Source: Frateuria_A sp035943815 (lineage in GTDB: Bacteria > Pseudomonadota > Gammaproteobacteria > Xanthomonadales > Rhodanobacteraceae). Taken from it: DNA of 64,000 nt. This document shows, piece by piece, positions 25,242-33,482 of the stretch. The DNA lies in assembly GCF_035943815.1 (NCBI RefSeq), contig NZ_DASZBU010000019.1, forward strand, positions 186,001 to 250,000, written 5' to 3'. Made by a program: the position numbers and the translations under genes. The notes beneath the pieces are model-generated. The model saw only the letters and a program-made list of their open reading frames with translations. It did no database searches and had not been told where the DNA came from. The stretch's first letter is position 1, and the number at the start of each line of letters is the position of its first letter.

Positions 25242-26351
25242 TTGTCATCCGGCCGCACCATCCTTCCCGCACCGCTGCCCCGGATCGAACGCATGACCCG
25301 CGCCCGCCGCCTCGCCATCACCCTGCGCGACCTGCGCGACGCAGCCGACAGCCTGCCCGACGCCGTGGTCCTGCTGGACGAGGCATGGCGCGTGCGCTGG
25401 TTCAACCAGGCCGCCGAAACCTTGCTGGGACTGCGCCGCGGTCACGACCGCGGTGTGGTGCTGTCCGATCGCCTGCACGGCTCGGAACTGGCCGCATGGC
25501 TGCGTTCCGGCGCGCGCGTGCCGCTGCACGACATACCGGCGCCCGGCCGTCCGGGGGATCATCTGGACGTATCCATCCAGCCGTTCGGCCGTCGCCAGCG
25601 CATGCTGCTGGCGCGCGACATCAGCCCGCTCACGCGGCTGGAGCAGATCCGCCGCGACTTCGTCGCCAACGTCTCGCACGAGCTGCGCACGCCGCTCACG
25701 GTGATCCACGGCTATCTCGAGCTGCTCGACCCGGAGGACGTGCCGACGCTGGCGCCGGTGCTCGCCGAGATGCGCGCGCAATCCAAGCGCATGGGCCAGA
25801 TCGTCGAGGACCTGCTCACCCTCTCGCGCCTGGAGACCCAGGAGCAGGTGATCGACGAGCGCGTACCGATGGCCGCCATGCTCGCCACCGTGCGCAAGGA
25901 AGCCGAAGCGCTGAGCCAGGGCCGCCACCGCATCGCCCTCGAAACCGAAACCGACTGCGACCTGCTCGGCTCGCCCAGGGATCTGCACAGCGCCCTTTCC
26001 AACCTGGTCAGCAACGCCGTGCGCTATACCCCCAGCGGCGGCAGCATCATCATCCGCTGGCAGCGTACGCCGGAAGGGGCCATGTATTCGGTCAGCGACA
26101 CCGGCTACGGCATCCCCGCCGGCCATCTGTCGCGATTGACCGAGCGCTTCTACCGCGTCTCCTCCAGCCGCTCGCGCGAGACCGGCGGCACCGGCCTGGG
26201 GCTGTCAATAGTCAAGCACGTGCTCAACCTGCACCAGGCAAGGCTCAGCGTCGAAAGCACCCCAGGCAAGGGTTCCACCTTCGCCTGCCACTTCGGCGCC
26301 GAACGGCTGCTGGTGCCTGAATCCGGCGCCGGAGACCCAACCCCCGGCTGA
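25242..26351 (+). CDS. phoR: Phosphate regulon sensor histidine kinase PhoR, without N-terminal membrane segments
   Basis: 369-aa kinase. A PAS domain (~35-125, DAVVLLDEAWRVRWFNQAAETLL) is followed by the DHp helix with phosphoacceptor His146 (FVANVSHELRTPLTVIHGYLELL). An ATPase domain follows with the N box (NLVSNAVRYT), G1 (DTGYGIP) and G2 (GGTGLGLSIVKHV). E. coli PhoR (431 aa, His213) has two membrane helices before the PAS domain. Here the ~65 residues that would carry them are missing and no hydrophobic helix is seen. It is coupled to phoB, so the identity is secure, but membrane anchoring is not. ATG 25242 is one choice; ATG 25293 is also possible. Confidence 0.9.
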   Translation: MSSGRTILPAPLPRIERMTRARRLAITLRDLRDAADSLPDAVVLLDEAWRVRWFNQAAETLLGLRRGHDRGVVLSDRLHGSELAAWLRSGARVPLHDIPAPGRPGDHLDVSIQPFGRRQRMLLARDISPLTRLEQIRRDFVANVSHELRTPLTVIHGYLELLDPEDVPTLAPVLAEMRAQSKRMGQIVEDLLTLSRLETQEQVIDERVPMAAMLATVRKEAEALSQGRHRIALETETDCDLLGSPRDLHSALSNLVSNAVRYTPSGGSIIIRWQRTPEGAMYSVSDTGYGIPAGHLSRLTERFYRVSSSRSRETGGTGLGLSIVKHVLNLHQARLSVESTPGKGSTFACHFGAERLLVPESGAGDPTPG

Positions 26352-26417
26352 AGCCCGCCCTACCCGTCCCGGGCGCAGCGGGTGTACTTGCGCGCCGCAT
26401 CGGCCAGAATGGGATCC

Positions 26418-28514
26418 ATGGCCCGCAAACTGCCGCCTCCCGCCACCACGATCGCCGACCTGGCCGCGCCGGAGCTGTACCTGAGCCGCGAGCTGGCGGC
26501 GCTGGAGTTCAATTTCAGCGTGCTCGCCATGGCGCGCGACGCACAGACCCCGCTGCTGGAGCGGCTGCGCTACCTGAGTATCGTGGCGAACAACCTCGAC
26601 GAGTTCTTCGAGGTGCGCGTGGCGATGCTCAAGCACCACCACGCCTACGGCTCGGCCGCGCCAGGACCCGACGGGCTGTCCTCCGGCGAGCTGCTGACCC
26701 GCATCCGCGCGCGCGCGCTGGACCTGGTCACCGAGCAGTACGCCACCTGGCAGGAACAGCTCAAGCCGCAACTGGACGCCGAAGGCATCCGCTTCCTCAC
26801 CCGCCGGCAGTGGACGCCGCTGCAGCGGCGGTGGCTGCAGGGGTATTTCGAGCACGAGGTGCTGCCGGTGCTTTCGCCGCTGGGGCTGGACCCGGCGCAC
26901 CCGTTTCCGCGCATCCTCAACAAGACGCTCAACATCGCGGTGGTGCTGCAGGGCCGCGATGCGTTCGGCCACGAGGGCCACATGGCGCTGGTGCGCGCGC
27001 CGCGCTCGCTGCCGCGCATCATCAAGCTGCCGGCCGAGGTAAGCGGCGGCGGCGACAACTTCGTGTTTCTGGCCGAGCTGTTGCAGGCCTTCGTCGATCT
27101 CATGTTCGCCGGCTTCAAGGTGGTCGGCTCCTACCAGTTCCGCGTCACCCGCAACAGCGAGTTGATCGTGGAGGAGGCCGAGGTGGAGAACCTGGCCCAC
27201 GCGCTCAGCGAGGAGCTGCTCGGGCGGGGCTACGCGCGGCCGGTGCGGCTGGAGATCGCCAACGACTGCCCCAGGGCGATCACCGCCATGCTGGTGGCCA
27301 ATTTCGAGCTGGACGAAACGGACGTGTATCGCTGCGACGGGCCGGTCAACATCATCCGCGCCGGCGGCATCTACGACCAGGTCGACCGGCCGGAGCTCAA
27401 GTTCCCGCGTTTCGTGCCCCGCCTGCCCGCGGCGATCGGTCCCGGGGCCAACCTTTTCGAGGTGATCGGCCAGCGCGACGTGCTGCTGCACCACCCCTAC
27501 GAAAGCTTCGCCGCGGTGGTCGACCTGCTGCGCCAGGCCGCCTCCGATCCCGCCGTGCTGGCGATCAAGCAGACGCTCTACCGCGCCGGCGAGGACACCC
27601 CGCTGGTCGACCTGCTGGTGGAGGCCGCCCGCAACGGCAAGGACGTCACCGTGGTGATCGAACTGCGCGCGCGCTTCGACGAGGAGGCCAACATCCGGCT
27701 GGCCACGCGGCTGCAGGAGGCCGGCGTGCAGGTGGTCTACGGCGTGGTGGGCTACAAGACCCACGCCAAGATGATGCTGATCGTGCGCCGCGAGGCCGAC
27801 CTGCTGCGCCGCTACGTGCACCTGTCCACCGGCAACTACCACCAGGCCAACAGCCGCCTCTACACCGATATCGGCCTGATGACCTCCAACCCCGAGATCG
27901 GCGAAGACCTGCACAAGGTCTTCCAGCAGCTCTCGGGCCTGGGCTCGGTGATCAGCCTCAAGCGCCTGCTGCATTCGCCCTTCACGCTGTACAAGAGCGT
28001 GGTCGCCAAAATCGAGCGCGAGACGGCGCACGCGCTGGCCGGCAAGCCGGCGCGCATCGTCGCCAAGCTGAACGCGCTCAACGAGGCGCACGTGATCGAG
28101 GCCCTCTACCGGGCCTCGCAGGCCGGCGTGGAGATCGACCTGATCGTGCGCGGCGCCTGCACGCTCAGGCCCGGCCTGCCCGGCATCTCCGAGCGCATCC
28201 GCGTGCGCTCGATCGTGGGGCGGTTCCTGGAGCACAGCCGTGTGTACTGGTTCGCCAACGACGGCATGAGCGAGATCTACTGCGCCAGCGCCGACTGGAT
28301 GGGGCGCAACCTTATGCGCCGCATCGAGGTCGCCTTCCCGATCCTCGACCCGGCGCTGGCCCGGCGCGTGTTCGACGAGACCCTGGCCAACGGCCTGGCC
28401 GACAATACCCAGGCCTGGCTGCTGGACGCGAGCGGCCGCTATACCCGCGCCACGCCCGGCAACCAACCGCCGCACAGCGCGCAGCAGACGCTGCTCGAGA
28501 AGATCTGCGGATGA
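26418..28514 (+). CDS. ppk1: Polyphosphate kinase 1
   Basis: 698-aa enzyme that polymerises ATP gamma-phosphate into polyphosphate. The N-terminal domain contains LSRELAALEFNFSVLAMA. The two catalytic histidines are in GYKTHAKMMLIVRRE (autophosphorylated His) and RFLEHSRVYWFAND. Full length and domain order (N, head, C1, C2) match Ppk1. Start at ATG 26418: a CAGAAT -10-like box ends eight bases upstream, predicting an almost leaderless mRNA. It follows phoR by 66 bp and precedes ppx, a typical Pho-linked arrangement for phosphate storage. Confidence 0.97.
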   Translation: MARKLPPPATTIADLAAPELYLSRELAALEFNFSVLAMARDAQTPLLERLRYLSIVANNLDEFFEVRVAMLKHHHAYGSAAPGPDGLSSGELLTRIRARALDLVTEQYATWQEQLKPQLDAEGIRFLTRRQWTPLQRRWLQGYFEHEVLPVLSPLGLDPAHPFPRILNKTLNIAVVLQGRDAFGHEGHMALVRAPRSLPRIIKLPAEVSGGGDNFVFLAELLQAFVDLMFAGFKVVGSYQFRVTRNSELIVEEAEVENLAHALSEELLGRGYARPVRLEIANDCPRAITAMLVANFELDETDVYRCDGPVNIIRAGGIYDQVDRPELKFPRFVPRLPAAIGPGANLFEVIGQRDVLLHHPYESFAAVVDLLRQAASDPAVLAIKQTLYRAGEDTPLVDLLVEAARNGKDVTVVIELRARFDEEANIRLATRLQEAGVQVVYGVVGYKTHAKMMLIVRREADLLRRYVHLSTGNYHQANSRLYTDIGLMTSNPEIGEDLHKVFQQLSGLGSVISLKRLLHSPFTLYKSVVAKIERETAHALAGKPARIVAKLNALNEAHVIEALYRASQAGVEIDLIVRGACTLRPGLPGISERIRVRSIVGRFLEHSRVYWFANDGMSEIYCASADWMGRNLMRRIEVAFPILDPALARRVFDETLANGLADNTQAWLLDASGRYTRATPGNQPPHSAQQTLLEKICG

Positions 28515-28653
28515 GGCGCCGGCCGCTATCTCGCCGCGCCCTCGGCCTGGCGCCTGGGATCGAGATCCACGCGGTCGGCCGTCGCCTGCGGTGCCTGCGG
28601 CCGTGGGCGCCAGGCATGGCAGAATCCCCGGCTTACCCCTCCGGATTTCCCGC

Positions 28654-30168
28654 GTGATCACCGAGACCGTACCCATCAAGGATGGCGAACTGATCGCGGC
28701 CGTGGACCTGGGCTCGAACAGTTTCCACATGGTGGTCGCGCGCATGGAGCACGGCGAGCCGCGCGTGATCGACCGCCTGCGCGACACCGTGCGCCTGGCC
28801 GCCGGCCTGCGCTCGGACGGCACGCTGGACGCCGCCCATCGCGCCCGCGCGCTGGCCAGCCTGGCGCGTTTCGGCCAGCGCATCGAAAGCCTGCCGTCGG
28901 CCAACGTGCGCGCCGTGGCCACCAATACCGTGCGGCGGCTGTCCTCGCCACACACCTTCCTCGCCAGCGCCGAGGCGGCGCTGGGCCATCCGGTGGAGAT
29001 CGTTTCCGGCCGCGAGGAAGGTCGGCTCATCTTCCTTGGCGTGGCGCACGACCTTCCTGCGTCGCGCGAACCGCGGCTGGTGATCGACGTGGGCGGCGGC
29101 AGCACCGAGTTCATCATCGGCCGTGGGCTGGCGCCACTGCACACCGAGAGCGTGCAGGCCGGCTGTATCGCCTCGACCTTGCGGTTCTTTCCCGGCGGCC
29201 GGCTGACGCCCAAGCGCTGGAACCGCGCGCGCAGCGAAGTGGGCGTGCTGCTGCAGCAGTTCGCCGAGGATTTCCGCGAATCGGGCTGGCAGGACGCCTA
29301 CGGCTCCTCCGGCAGCGCCAAGGCGGTCGACGCGGTGATCCAGGCGATGGGCCTGACCGACGACGGCGTCACCCTGGATGCCCTGGCCGAGCTGCGCGAG
29401 GCGATCCTCGAACAGGGCCAGATGGACCTGCTGCGGCTGCCCGGGCTCACCGAGGAGCGCGCGCCCGTGTTCGCCGGCGCCGTGGTGATCTTCGAGGCGG
29501 CTTTCGAGGCGCTGGACATCGGCCACATGCGCGTATGCGAAAGCTCGATGCGCGAAGGCCTGCTGTGGGACCTGCTCGGCCGCGCCGGTGGCCGCGACCC
29601 ACGCACCGACAGCGTCGATGCGCTGGCCACCCGCTACGGCGTCGACCGTGCGCAGGCGCGCCGCGTCGAGTCGACCGCGCTGGCGCTGTTCGACCAGGTG
29701 GTGCGTCCCTGGAAGCTCGATGCGGAGGCGCGCGAGTGGCTTTCCTGGGCCGCCCGCGTACACGAGATCGGCTTGGCCATCGCACACAGCCAGCACCATC
29801 ACCACGGCGCCTACATCCTGCGCCATGCCGATCTGGCCGGTTTCTCGCGGCAGGAACAGCAACTGCTCGCCGCCGTCGTCGAGGCGCACCGGCGCAAGCC
29901 GGCCAAGGCGCTGATCTCGGTGCTGCCGCAGCGCTACCGCGCCCTGGCCCGCCATATCACGGCGCTGCTGCGCCTGGCCGTGCTGTTCCGCCGCGGCCGC
30001 CGCGCCGAGTCGCTGCCGCCGCTCAAACTCACCGCCACCAGCCACCGCCTGCGCCTGGCCATTCCCGCACACTGGCTCGACCAGCATCCGCTGACCGAAG
30101 CCGACCTGGAGCAGGAACAGGGGCCGATGGCCGAGCTCGGCCTGACGCTTGATATCCAGCGCACCTGA
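28654..30168 (+). CDS. ppx: Exopolyphosphatase (Ppx/GppA family)
   Basis: 504-aa sugar-kinase/Hsp70-fold phosphatase. The phosphate-1 motif is AAVDLGSNSFHMVVAR, the phosphate-2 region VIDVGGGSTEF, and a C-terminal HD-type domain includes HEIGLAIAHSQHHHHGAYI. It hydrolyses polyphosphate, and related proteins also hydrolyse pppGpp. GTG 28654 gives the family N-terminus (VITETVPIKDGELIAAVD); earlier in-frame codons are unconserved. A CAGAAT -10-like box lies 28 bp upstream. It is the counterpart of ppk1 immediately before it. Confidence 0.95.
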   Translation: MITETVPIKDGELIAAVDLGSNSFHMVVARMEHGEPRVIDRLRDTVRLAAGLRSDGTLDAAHRARALASLARFGQRIESLPSANVRAVATNTVRRLSSPHTFLASAEAALGHPVEIVSGREEGRLIFLGVAHDLPASREPRLVIDVGGGSTEFIIGRGLAPLHTESVQAGCIASTLRFFPGGRLTPKRWNRARSEVGVLLQQFAEDFRESGWQDAYGSSGSAKAVDAVIQAMGLTDDGVTLDALAELREAILEQGQMDLLRLPGLTEERAPVFAGAVVIFEAAFEALDIGHMRVCESSMREGLLWDLLGRAGGRDPRTDSVDALATRYGVDRAQARRVESTALALFDQVVRPWKLDAEAREWLSWAARVHEIGLAIAHSQHHHHGAYILRHADLAGFSRQEQQLLAAVVEAHRRKPAKALISVLPQRYRALARHITALLRLAVLFRRGRRAESLPPLKLTATSHRLRLAIPAHWLDQHPLTEADLEQEQGPMAELGLTLDIQRT

Positions 30169-30270
30169 GAGGATCCTCCCGCCCGCTCGCAAGGGAGGGA
30201 CCGCGGCCTTGCTTCAGCCCGTGCAACGGCACCGCGTATCATGCGGGCAATCCACACAGGTTCCGAACGC

Positions 30271-30972
30271 ATGCATCGACTCCTGCTGGCTCTCCTGCTC
30301 CTCGTGCCGCTGGGCCTGTCCGCCCAGACGGCGGTGCCTGCACCGGCCGTCACCCAGGCGCCGCCGGCGCCGGGCCCGAAGGTGCTGCTGCACACCAGCG
30401 TCGGCGACATCACGCTGGAGCTGTATCCGGACAAGGCGCCCAAGAGCGTGGCCAACTTCCTGCAATACGTGCACGAGGGTTTCTACGACGGCACCGTGTT
30501 CCACCGCGCCATTCCCGGCTATCTCGTGCAGGGCGGCCTGTACACGCGCGACCTGCAGCCGCGGCGCACGCACCCGGCCATCGCCAGCGAGGCCGACAAC
30601 GGCCTCTCCAACCTGCGCGGCACCGTGGCGGTGGCGCGCGGCGCCGACCCCAATTCGGGCACCGCGCAGTTCTTCATCAACCTGGTCGACAACCGCCGGC
30701 TCGACTACGCCGGCAACCAGAGCGGGCTCACCTGGGGCTATGCGGTGTTCGGCAAGGTGGTGCAGGGCATGGACGTGGTCGACAAGATCGCCGCCCTGCC
30801 GACCCGCGGCCAGGGACCGTTCGCCGCCGACGTACCCGACCCGCTGCCGGTGATCCTGAGCGCAAGCGTGGTCGGTGAGGAAGCTCCCGCCTCCACTGCC
30901 AGCGCCAAGGCGCCCGCCAAGGCCGCCAGCGCGGCCAAGCCCGCCAGGCCGGCCGGCAGGAAGGGCGGTTGA
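30271..30972 (+). CDS. Periplasmic cyclophilin peptidyl-prolyl isomerase
   Basis: 233-aa exported cyclophilin. The signal peptide MHRLLLALLLLVPLGLSAQ is followed by a Pro/Ala linker and a PpiA-type domain with the active-site segment GTVFHRAIPGYLVQGG and GTAQFFINLVDN. The C-terminal ~30 residues are an Ala/Lys/Pro-rich basic tail, unlike PpiA. ATG 30271 starts the signal peptide; a TATCAT -10-like box at 30237-30242 overlaps the alternative upstream ATG (30241), arguing against it. Its stop overlaps the lpxH start (TGATG), so both are probably one operon. Confidence 0.88.
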   Translation: MHRLLLALLLLVPLGLSAQTAVPAPAVTQAPPAPGPKVLLHTSVGDITLELYPDKAPKSVANFLQYVHEGFYDGTVFHRAIPGYLVQGGLYTRDLQPRRTHPAIASEADNGLSNLRGTVAVARGADPNSGTAQFFINLVDNRRLDYAGNQSGLTWGYAVFGKVVQGMDVVDKIAALPTRGQGPFAADVPDPLPVILSASVVGEEAPASTASAKAPAKAASAAKPARPAGRKGG

Positions 30973-31697
30973 TGGCCCGCCTGTTCATCGCCGACCTGCA
31001 CCTGGACGACAGCCGCCCGCACATCACCGACCTGTTCGAGCGTTACCTCGCCGGCGACGAAGTGCGCCGGGCCGATGCGCTGTACATCCTGGGCGACCTG
31101 GTCGAGGCCTGGATCGGCGACGACGACGACGCGCAGCTGCCCGCACGCATCGCCCGCGCCACGCGCGCCGTACGCGAGTCCGGCGTACCGGTGTATTTCA
31201 TGTCCGGCAACCGCGACTTCCTGCTCGGCCAGGATTACGCCGAGCGCGCCGGCCTCAGCTTGCTGGAAGACGGCACCGTCCATGACCTGTATGGCCGTTC
31301 CACCCTACTGATGCACGGCGACACGCTGTGCACCGACGACGTCGCCTACCAGGCCGTACGACGCCAGGTACGCACGCCCCAATGGAAGGCCAACATCCTG
31401 GCCATGCCGCTGGAGGCGCGCCGCGCCTTCGCCGCCAAGGCCCGCGCCGATAGCCGCGCGCACACCGGCAAAACCATGGAATCGATCATGGACGTCAACG
31501 CCGACGCGGTCGCACAGGCGATGCGCGGGGCGGGCGTCACGCGGCTGATCCACGGCCACACGCACCGGCCGGCGATCCACGACTTTTCGCTCGATGGGCA
31601 TGAGGTCCAGCGCATCGTACTGGGTGACTGGTACGAGCAGGGGTCGGTGTTGCGCGTGGACGCGGACGGCGCCACCTTGCGTGGCCTCTCGCCCTAG
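30972..31697 (+). CDS. lpxH: UDP-2,3-diacylglucosamine diphosphatase LpxH
   Basis: 241-aa calcineurin-like metallophosphoesterase of lipid A synthesis, converting UDP-2,3-diacylglucosamine to lipid X at the inner membrane. Metal motifs are in the expected order: ADLHLDD (D-x-H), GDLVEAWIGDD, SGNRDFL, LMHGD and IHGHTH. Length matches the family. The start overlaps the stop of the preceding cyclophilin gene by one base. Confidence 0.95.
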   Translation: MARLFIADLHLDDSRPHITDLFERYLAGDEVRRADALYILGDLVEAWIGDDDDAQLPARIARATRAVRESGVPVYFMSGNRDFLLGQDYAERAGLSLLEDGTVHDLYGRSTLLMHGDTLCTDDVAYQAVRRQVRTPQWKANILAMPLEARRAFAAKARADSRAHTGKTMESIMDVNADAVAQAMRGAGVTRLIHGHTHRPAIHDFSLDGHEVQRIVLGDWYEQGSVLRVDADGATLRGLSP

Positions 31698-31801
31698 CCC
31701 GCCGGATCGCCCGAGTCTCCACGCTGGCCCTTCTCCCCGAGAGGAAGCAAAAGCGCGAGCTCGGCTACCATTGCCGTTTTCCGCATCCCAAGGACCTCCC
31801 C

Positions 31802-32569
31802 ATGCAGCTCGATCAGGTCAAGGCCGTCATCACCGGCGGCGCCTCCGGTCTCGGCCACGCGGTGGCACAGCACCTCGTCGCACACGGCGCGAAGGTGGCG
31901 CTGTTCGACGTCAACGAAGAGAAAGGACAGGCCGCCGCGCAGGCGCTGGGCCAGGCCGCCCGCTTCTACCGCACCGACGTGACCTCGGAGGAAGGCGTGG
32001 CCGCCAACGTCGCCGCCGCGCGCGAGGCGATGGGCGGGCTCAACGTGGTGATGAACTGCGCGGGCATCCTGGGCTCCGGCCGCGTGCTGGGCAAGGAAGG
32101 CCCGATGGCGCTGTCCAACTTCGCCGGCACGGTGATGGTCAACCTGGTCGGCAGCTTCAACGTGGCCAAGGCCGGCGCGTCGCTGATGCAGTCCAACGAG
32201 CCGGGCGAGGACGGCGAGCGCGGCGTGATCGTCAACACCGCCTCGGTGGCCGCCTACGAGGGCCAGATCGGCCAGGCGGCCTACTCGGCGTCCAAGGGCG
32301 GCGTGGTGGGTATGACGCTGCCGATGGCGCGCGAGCTGGCCCGCTTCGGCATACGCGTGGCGACCATCGCGCCTGGCATCTTCTGGACGCCGATGGTCGA
32401 CGGCATGCCGCCGCAGGTGCAGGAATCGCTGGGCGCCTCGATCCCGTTCCCCTCGCGGTTGGGCAAGCCGGAGGAGTTCGCGCGCACCGTCGCCTTCATC
32501 CTGGGCAACCGCTACATCAATGGCGAGACCATCCGCCTGGATGGCGCGGTGCGCCTGCAACCGAAGTAA
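31802..32569 (+). CDS. Short-chain dehydrogenase, 3-hydroxyacyl-CoA dehydrogenase type II-like
   Basis: 255-aa classical SDR. Cofactor motif TGGASGLG, NCAGI, catalytic Ser in VIVNTASVAAYEGQIGQAAYSASKGG with Tyr-x3-Lys, and the Asp after the second strand (LFDVN) that favours NAD(H). The segment GQAAYSASKGGVVGMTLPMARELA followed by IRVATIAPGIFWTPM is close to mammalian HSD17B10-type 3-hydroxyacyl-CoA dehydrogenases. A role in beta-oxidation of short or branched acyl-CoA is likely, but the substrate cannot be fixed. AAGGAC precedes ATG 31802. Confidence 0.88.
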   Translation: MQLDQVKAVITGGASGLGHAVAQHLVAHGAKVALFDVNEEKGQAAAQALGQAARFYRTDVTSEEGVAANVAAAREAMGGLNVVMNCAGILGSGRVLGKEGPMALSNFAGTVMVNLVGSFNVAKAGASLMQSNEPGEDGERGVIVNTASVAAYEGQIGQAAYSASKGGVVGMTLPMARELARFGIRVATIAPGIFWTPMVDGMPPQVQESLGASIPFPSRLGKPEEFARTVAFILGNRYINGETIRLDGAVRLQPK

Positions 32570-32583
32570 GCCGGGATCCCGAT

Positions 32584-32622
32584 GCGCGGGATTCGAGGCT
32601 CGCAAGAGCCCGCATCCCGCGC
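32584..32622. other. Long inverted repeat before efpL
   Basis: GCGCGGGAT pairs with ATCCCGCGC, and an inner GGCTC pairs with GAGCC around a GCAA loop. It lies between the SDR stop and the efpL start. No U tract follows. It is probably a REP-like hairpin, possibly in the efpL leader. Confidence 0.5.
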
Positions 32623-32668
32623 TCCTCCTCCGAAGCCCAGCCTCCAATCACCATCCCGGTCCAGACCC

Positions 32669-33232
32669 ATGAAAGCTTCCGACGTCAAGAAAGGCAACGT
32701 GGTCGAGCACGACGGCACCGTCTATCAGGTGCGCGACATCGAACGCAGTGCGCCGACCGCGCGCGGCGGCAACGTGACCTTCCGCTTCACCATGTATTCG
32801 ATCCCCGGCGGGCGCAAGTTCGACCTGAGCCTGCGCGCCGACGACGACCTGAAGGAGATGGACCTGGTCCGCCGCGCGGCCAACTTCTCCTACATGGACG
32901 GCGAGGCGTTCGTGTTCATGGATGCCGAGGACTACGCCCAGTACCTGCTCGGCCCCGAGCTGGTCGGCGACAACGCCGGCTACATCGTGGAGGACACCGA
33001 GGGCTACTACGTGCAGTTGATCGACGACGCTCCGGTCGGCCTGCAGGTTCCCACCAGCGTGGTGCTCACGGTCGTGGACACCGCGCCGGAGCTCAAGGGC
33101 GCCAGCGCCACCAAGCGCACCAAGCCGGCCCGGCTCAACACCGGTGTGGAAATCCAGGTGCCCGAATACATCACCAACGACGAGAAGGTGTGGGTCAACA
33201 CGCTGACGGGCGAATTCGCCGGGCGTGCCTGA
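32669..33232 (+). CDS. efpL: Elongation factor P-like protein EfpL (YeiP)
   Basis: 187-aa EF-P paralogue with three beta-barrel domains (KOW-like ~1-65, OB folds ~66-125 and ~130-185). The tip of domain I reads S-A-P-T-A-R-G-G: Arg32 stands where EF-P carries its modified Lys34, as in E. coli EfpL, so no post-translational lysylation is expected. LKGASATKRTKPARLNTGVEIQVPEYI in the last domain is diagnostic for EfpL. It helps ribosomes stalled at prolines and some other sequences. The canonical efp is also in this window. The start is fixed by the family N-terminus. Confidence 0.93.
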   Translation: MKASDVKKGNVVEHDGTVYQVRDIERSAPTARGGNVTFRFTMYSIPGGRKFDLSLRADDDLKEMDLVRRAANFSYMDGEAFVFMDAEDYAQYLLGPELVGDNAGYIVEDTEGYYVQLIDDAPVGLQVPTSVVLTVVDTAPELKGASATKRTKPARLNTGVEIQVPEYITNDEKVWVNTLTGEFAGRA

Positions 33233-33233
33233 C

Positions 33234-33262
33234 GGATGAAGGCTTCCCGCAAGCCTTCATCC
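33234..33262 (+). terminator. Perfect 12-bp hairpin after efpL
   Basis: GGATGAAGGCTT, loop CCCGC, AAGCCTTCATCC, starting two bases after the efpL stop. No U tract follows on either strand, so it may act as a 3'-end stabiliser or Rho-assisted terminator rather than an intrinsic one. Confidence 0.5.
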
Positions 33263-33482
33263 CGGTGGCTCGAGCACCTTTCTCCGCGAACGCGGGGAAC
33301 GGTGCAAGGCGCTCTTGGCCAGGCCCGCGGTAGGTCCCACGCACATGCTCCGCATCAACCCAAAGAGCGCCGCAGCGTCCGCCTCCTCCACATAAAGGCG
33401 ACCGGGCGCTGCAGGTCCCCTAGGCGGCGGTTCAACTAGCCTCAGGCAGAATCACGGGCTTCCCACCCCCTGCGATTCGGCC

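Noticed and set aside
26205..29213. A 1002-codon open frame antisense to phoR end, ppk1 and the start of ppx
   Set aside because: It is a composition shadow of high-GC coding sequence, with no family similarity and with well-identified genes on the other strand. Many similar long antisense frames occur (for example 11456-13444, 33504-35855, 61467-63740).
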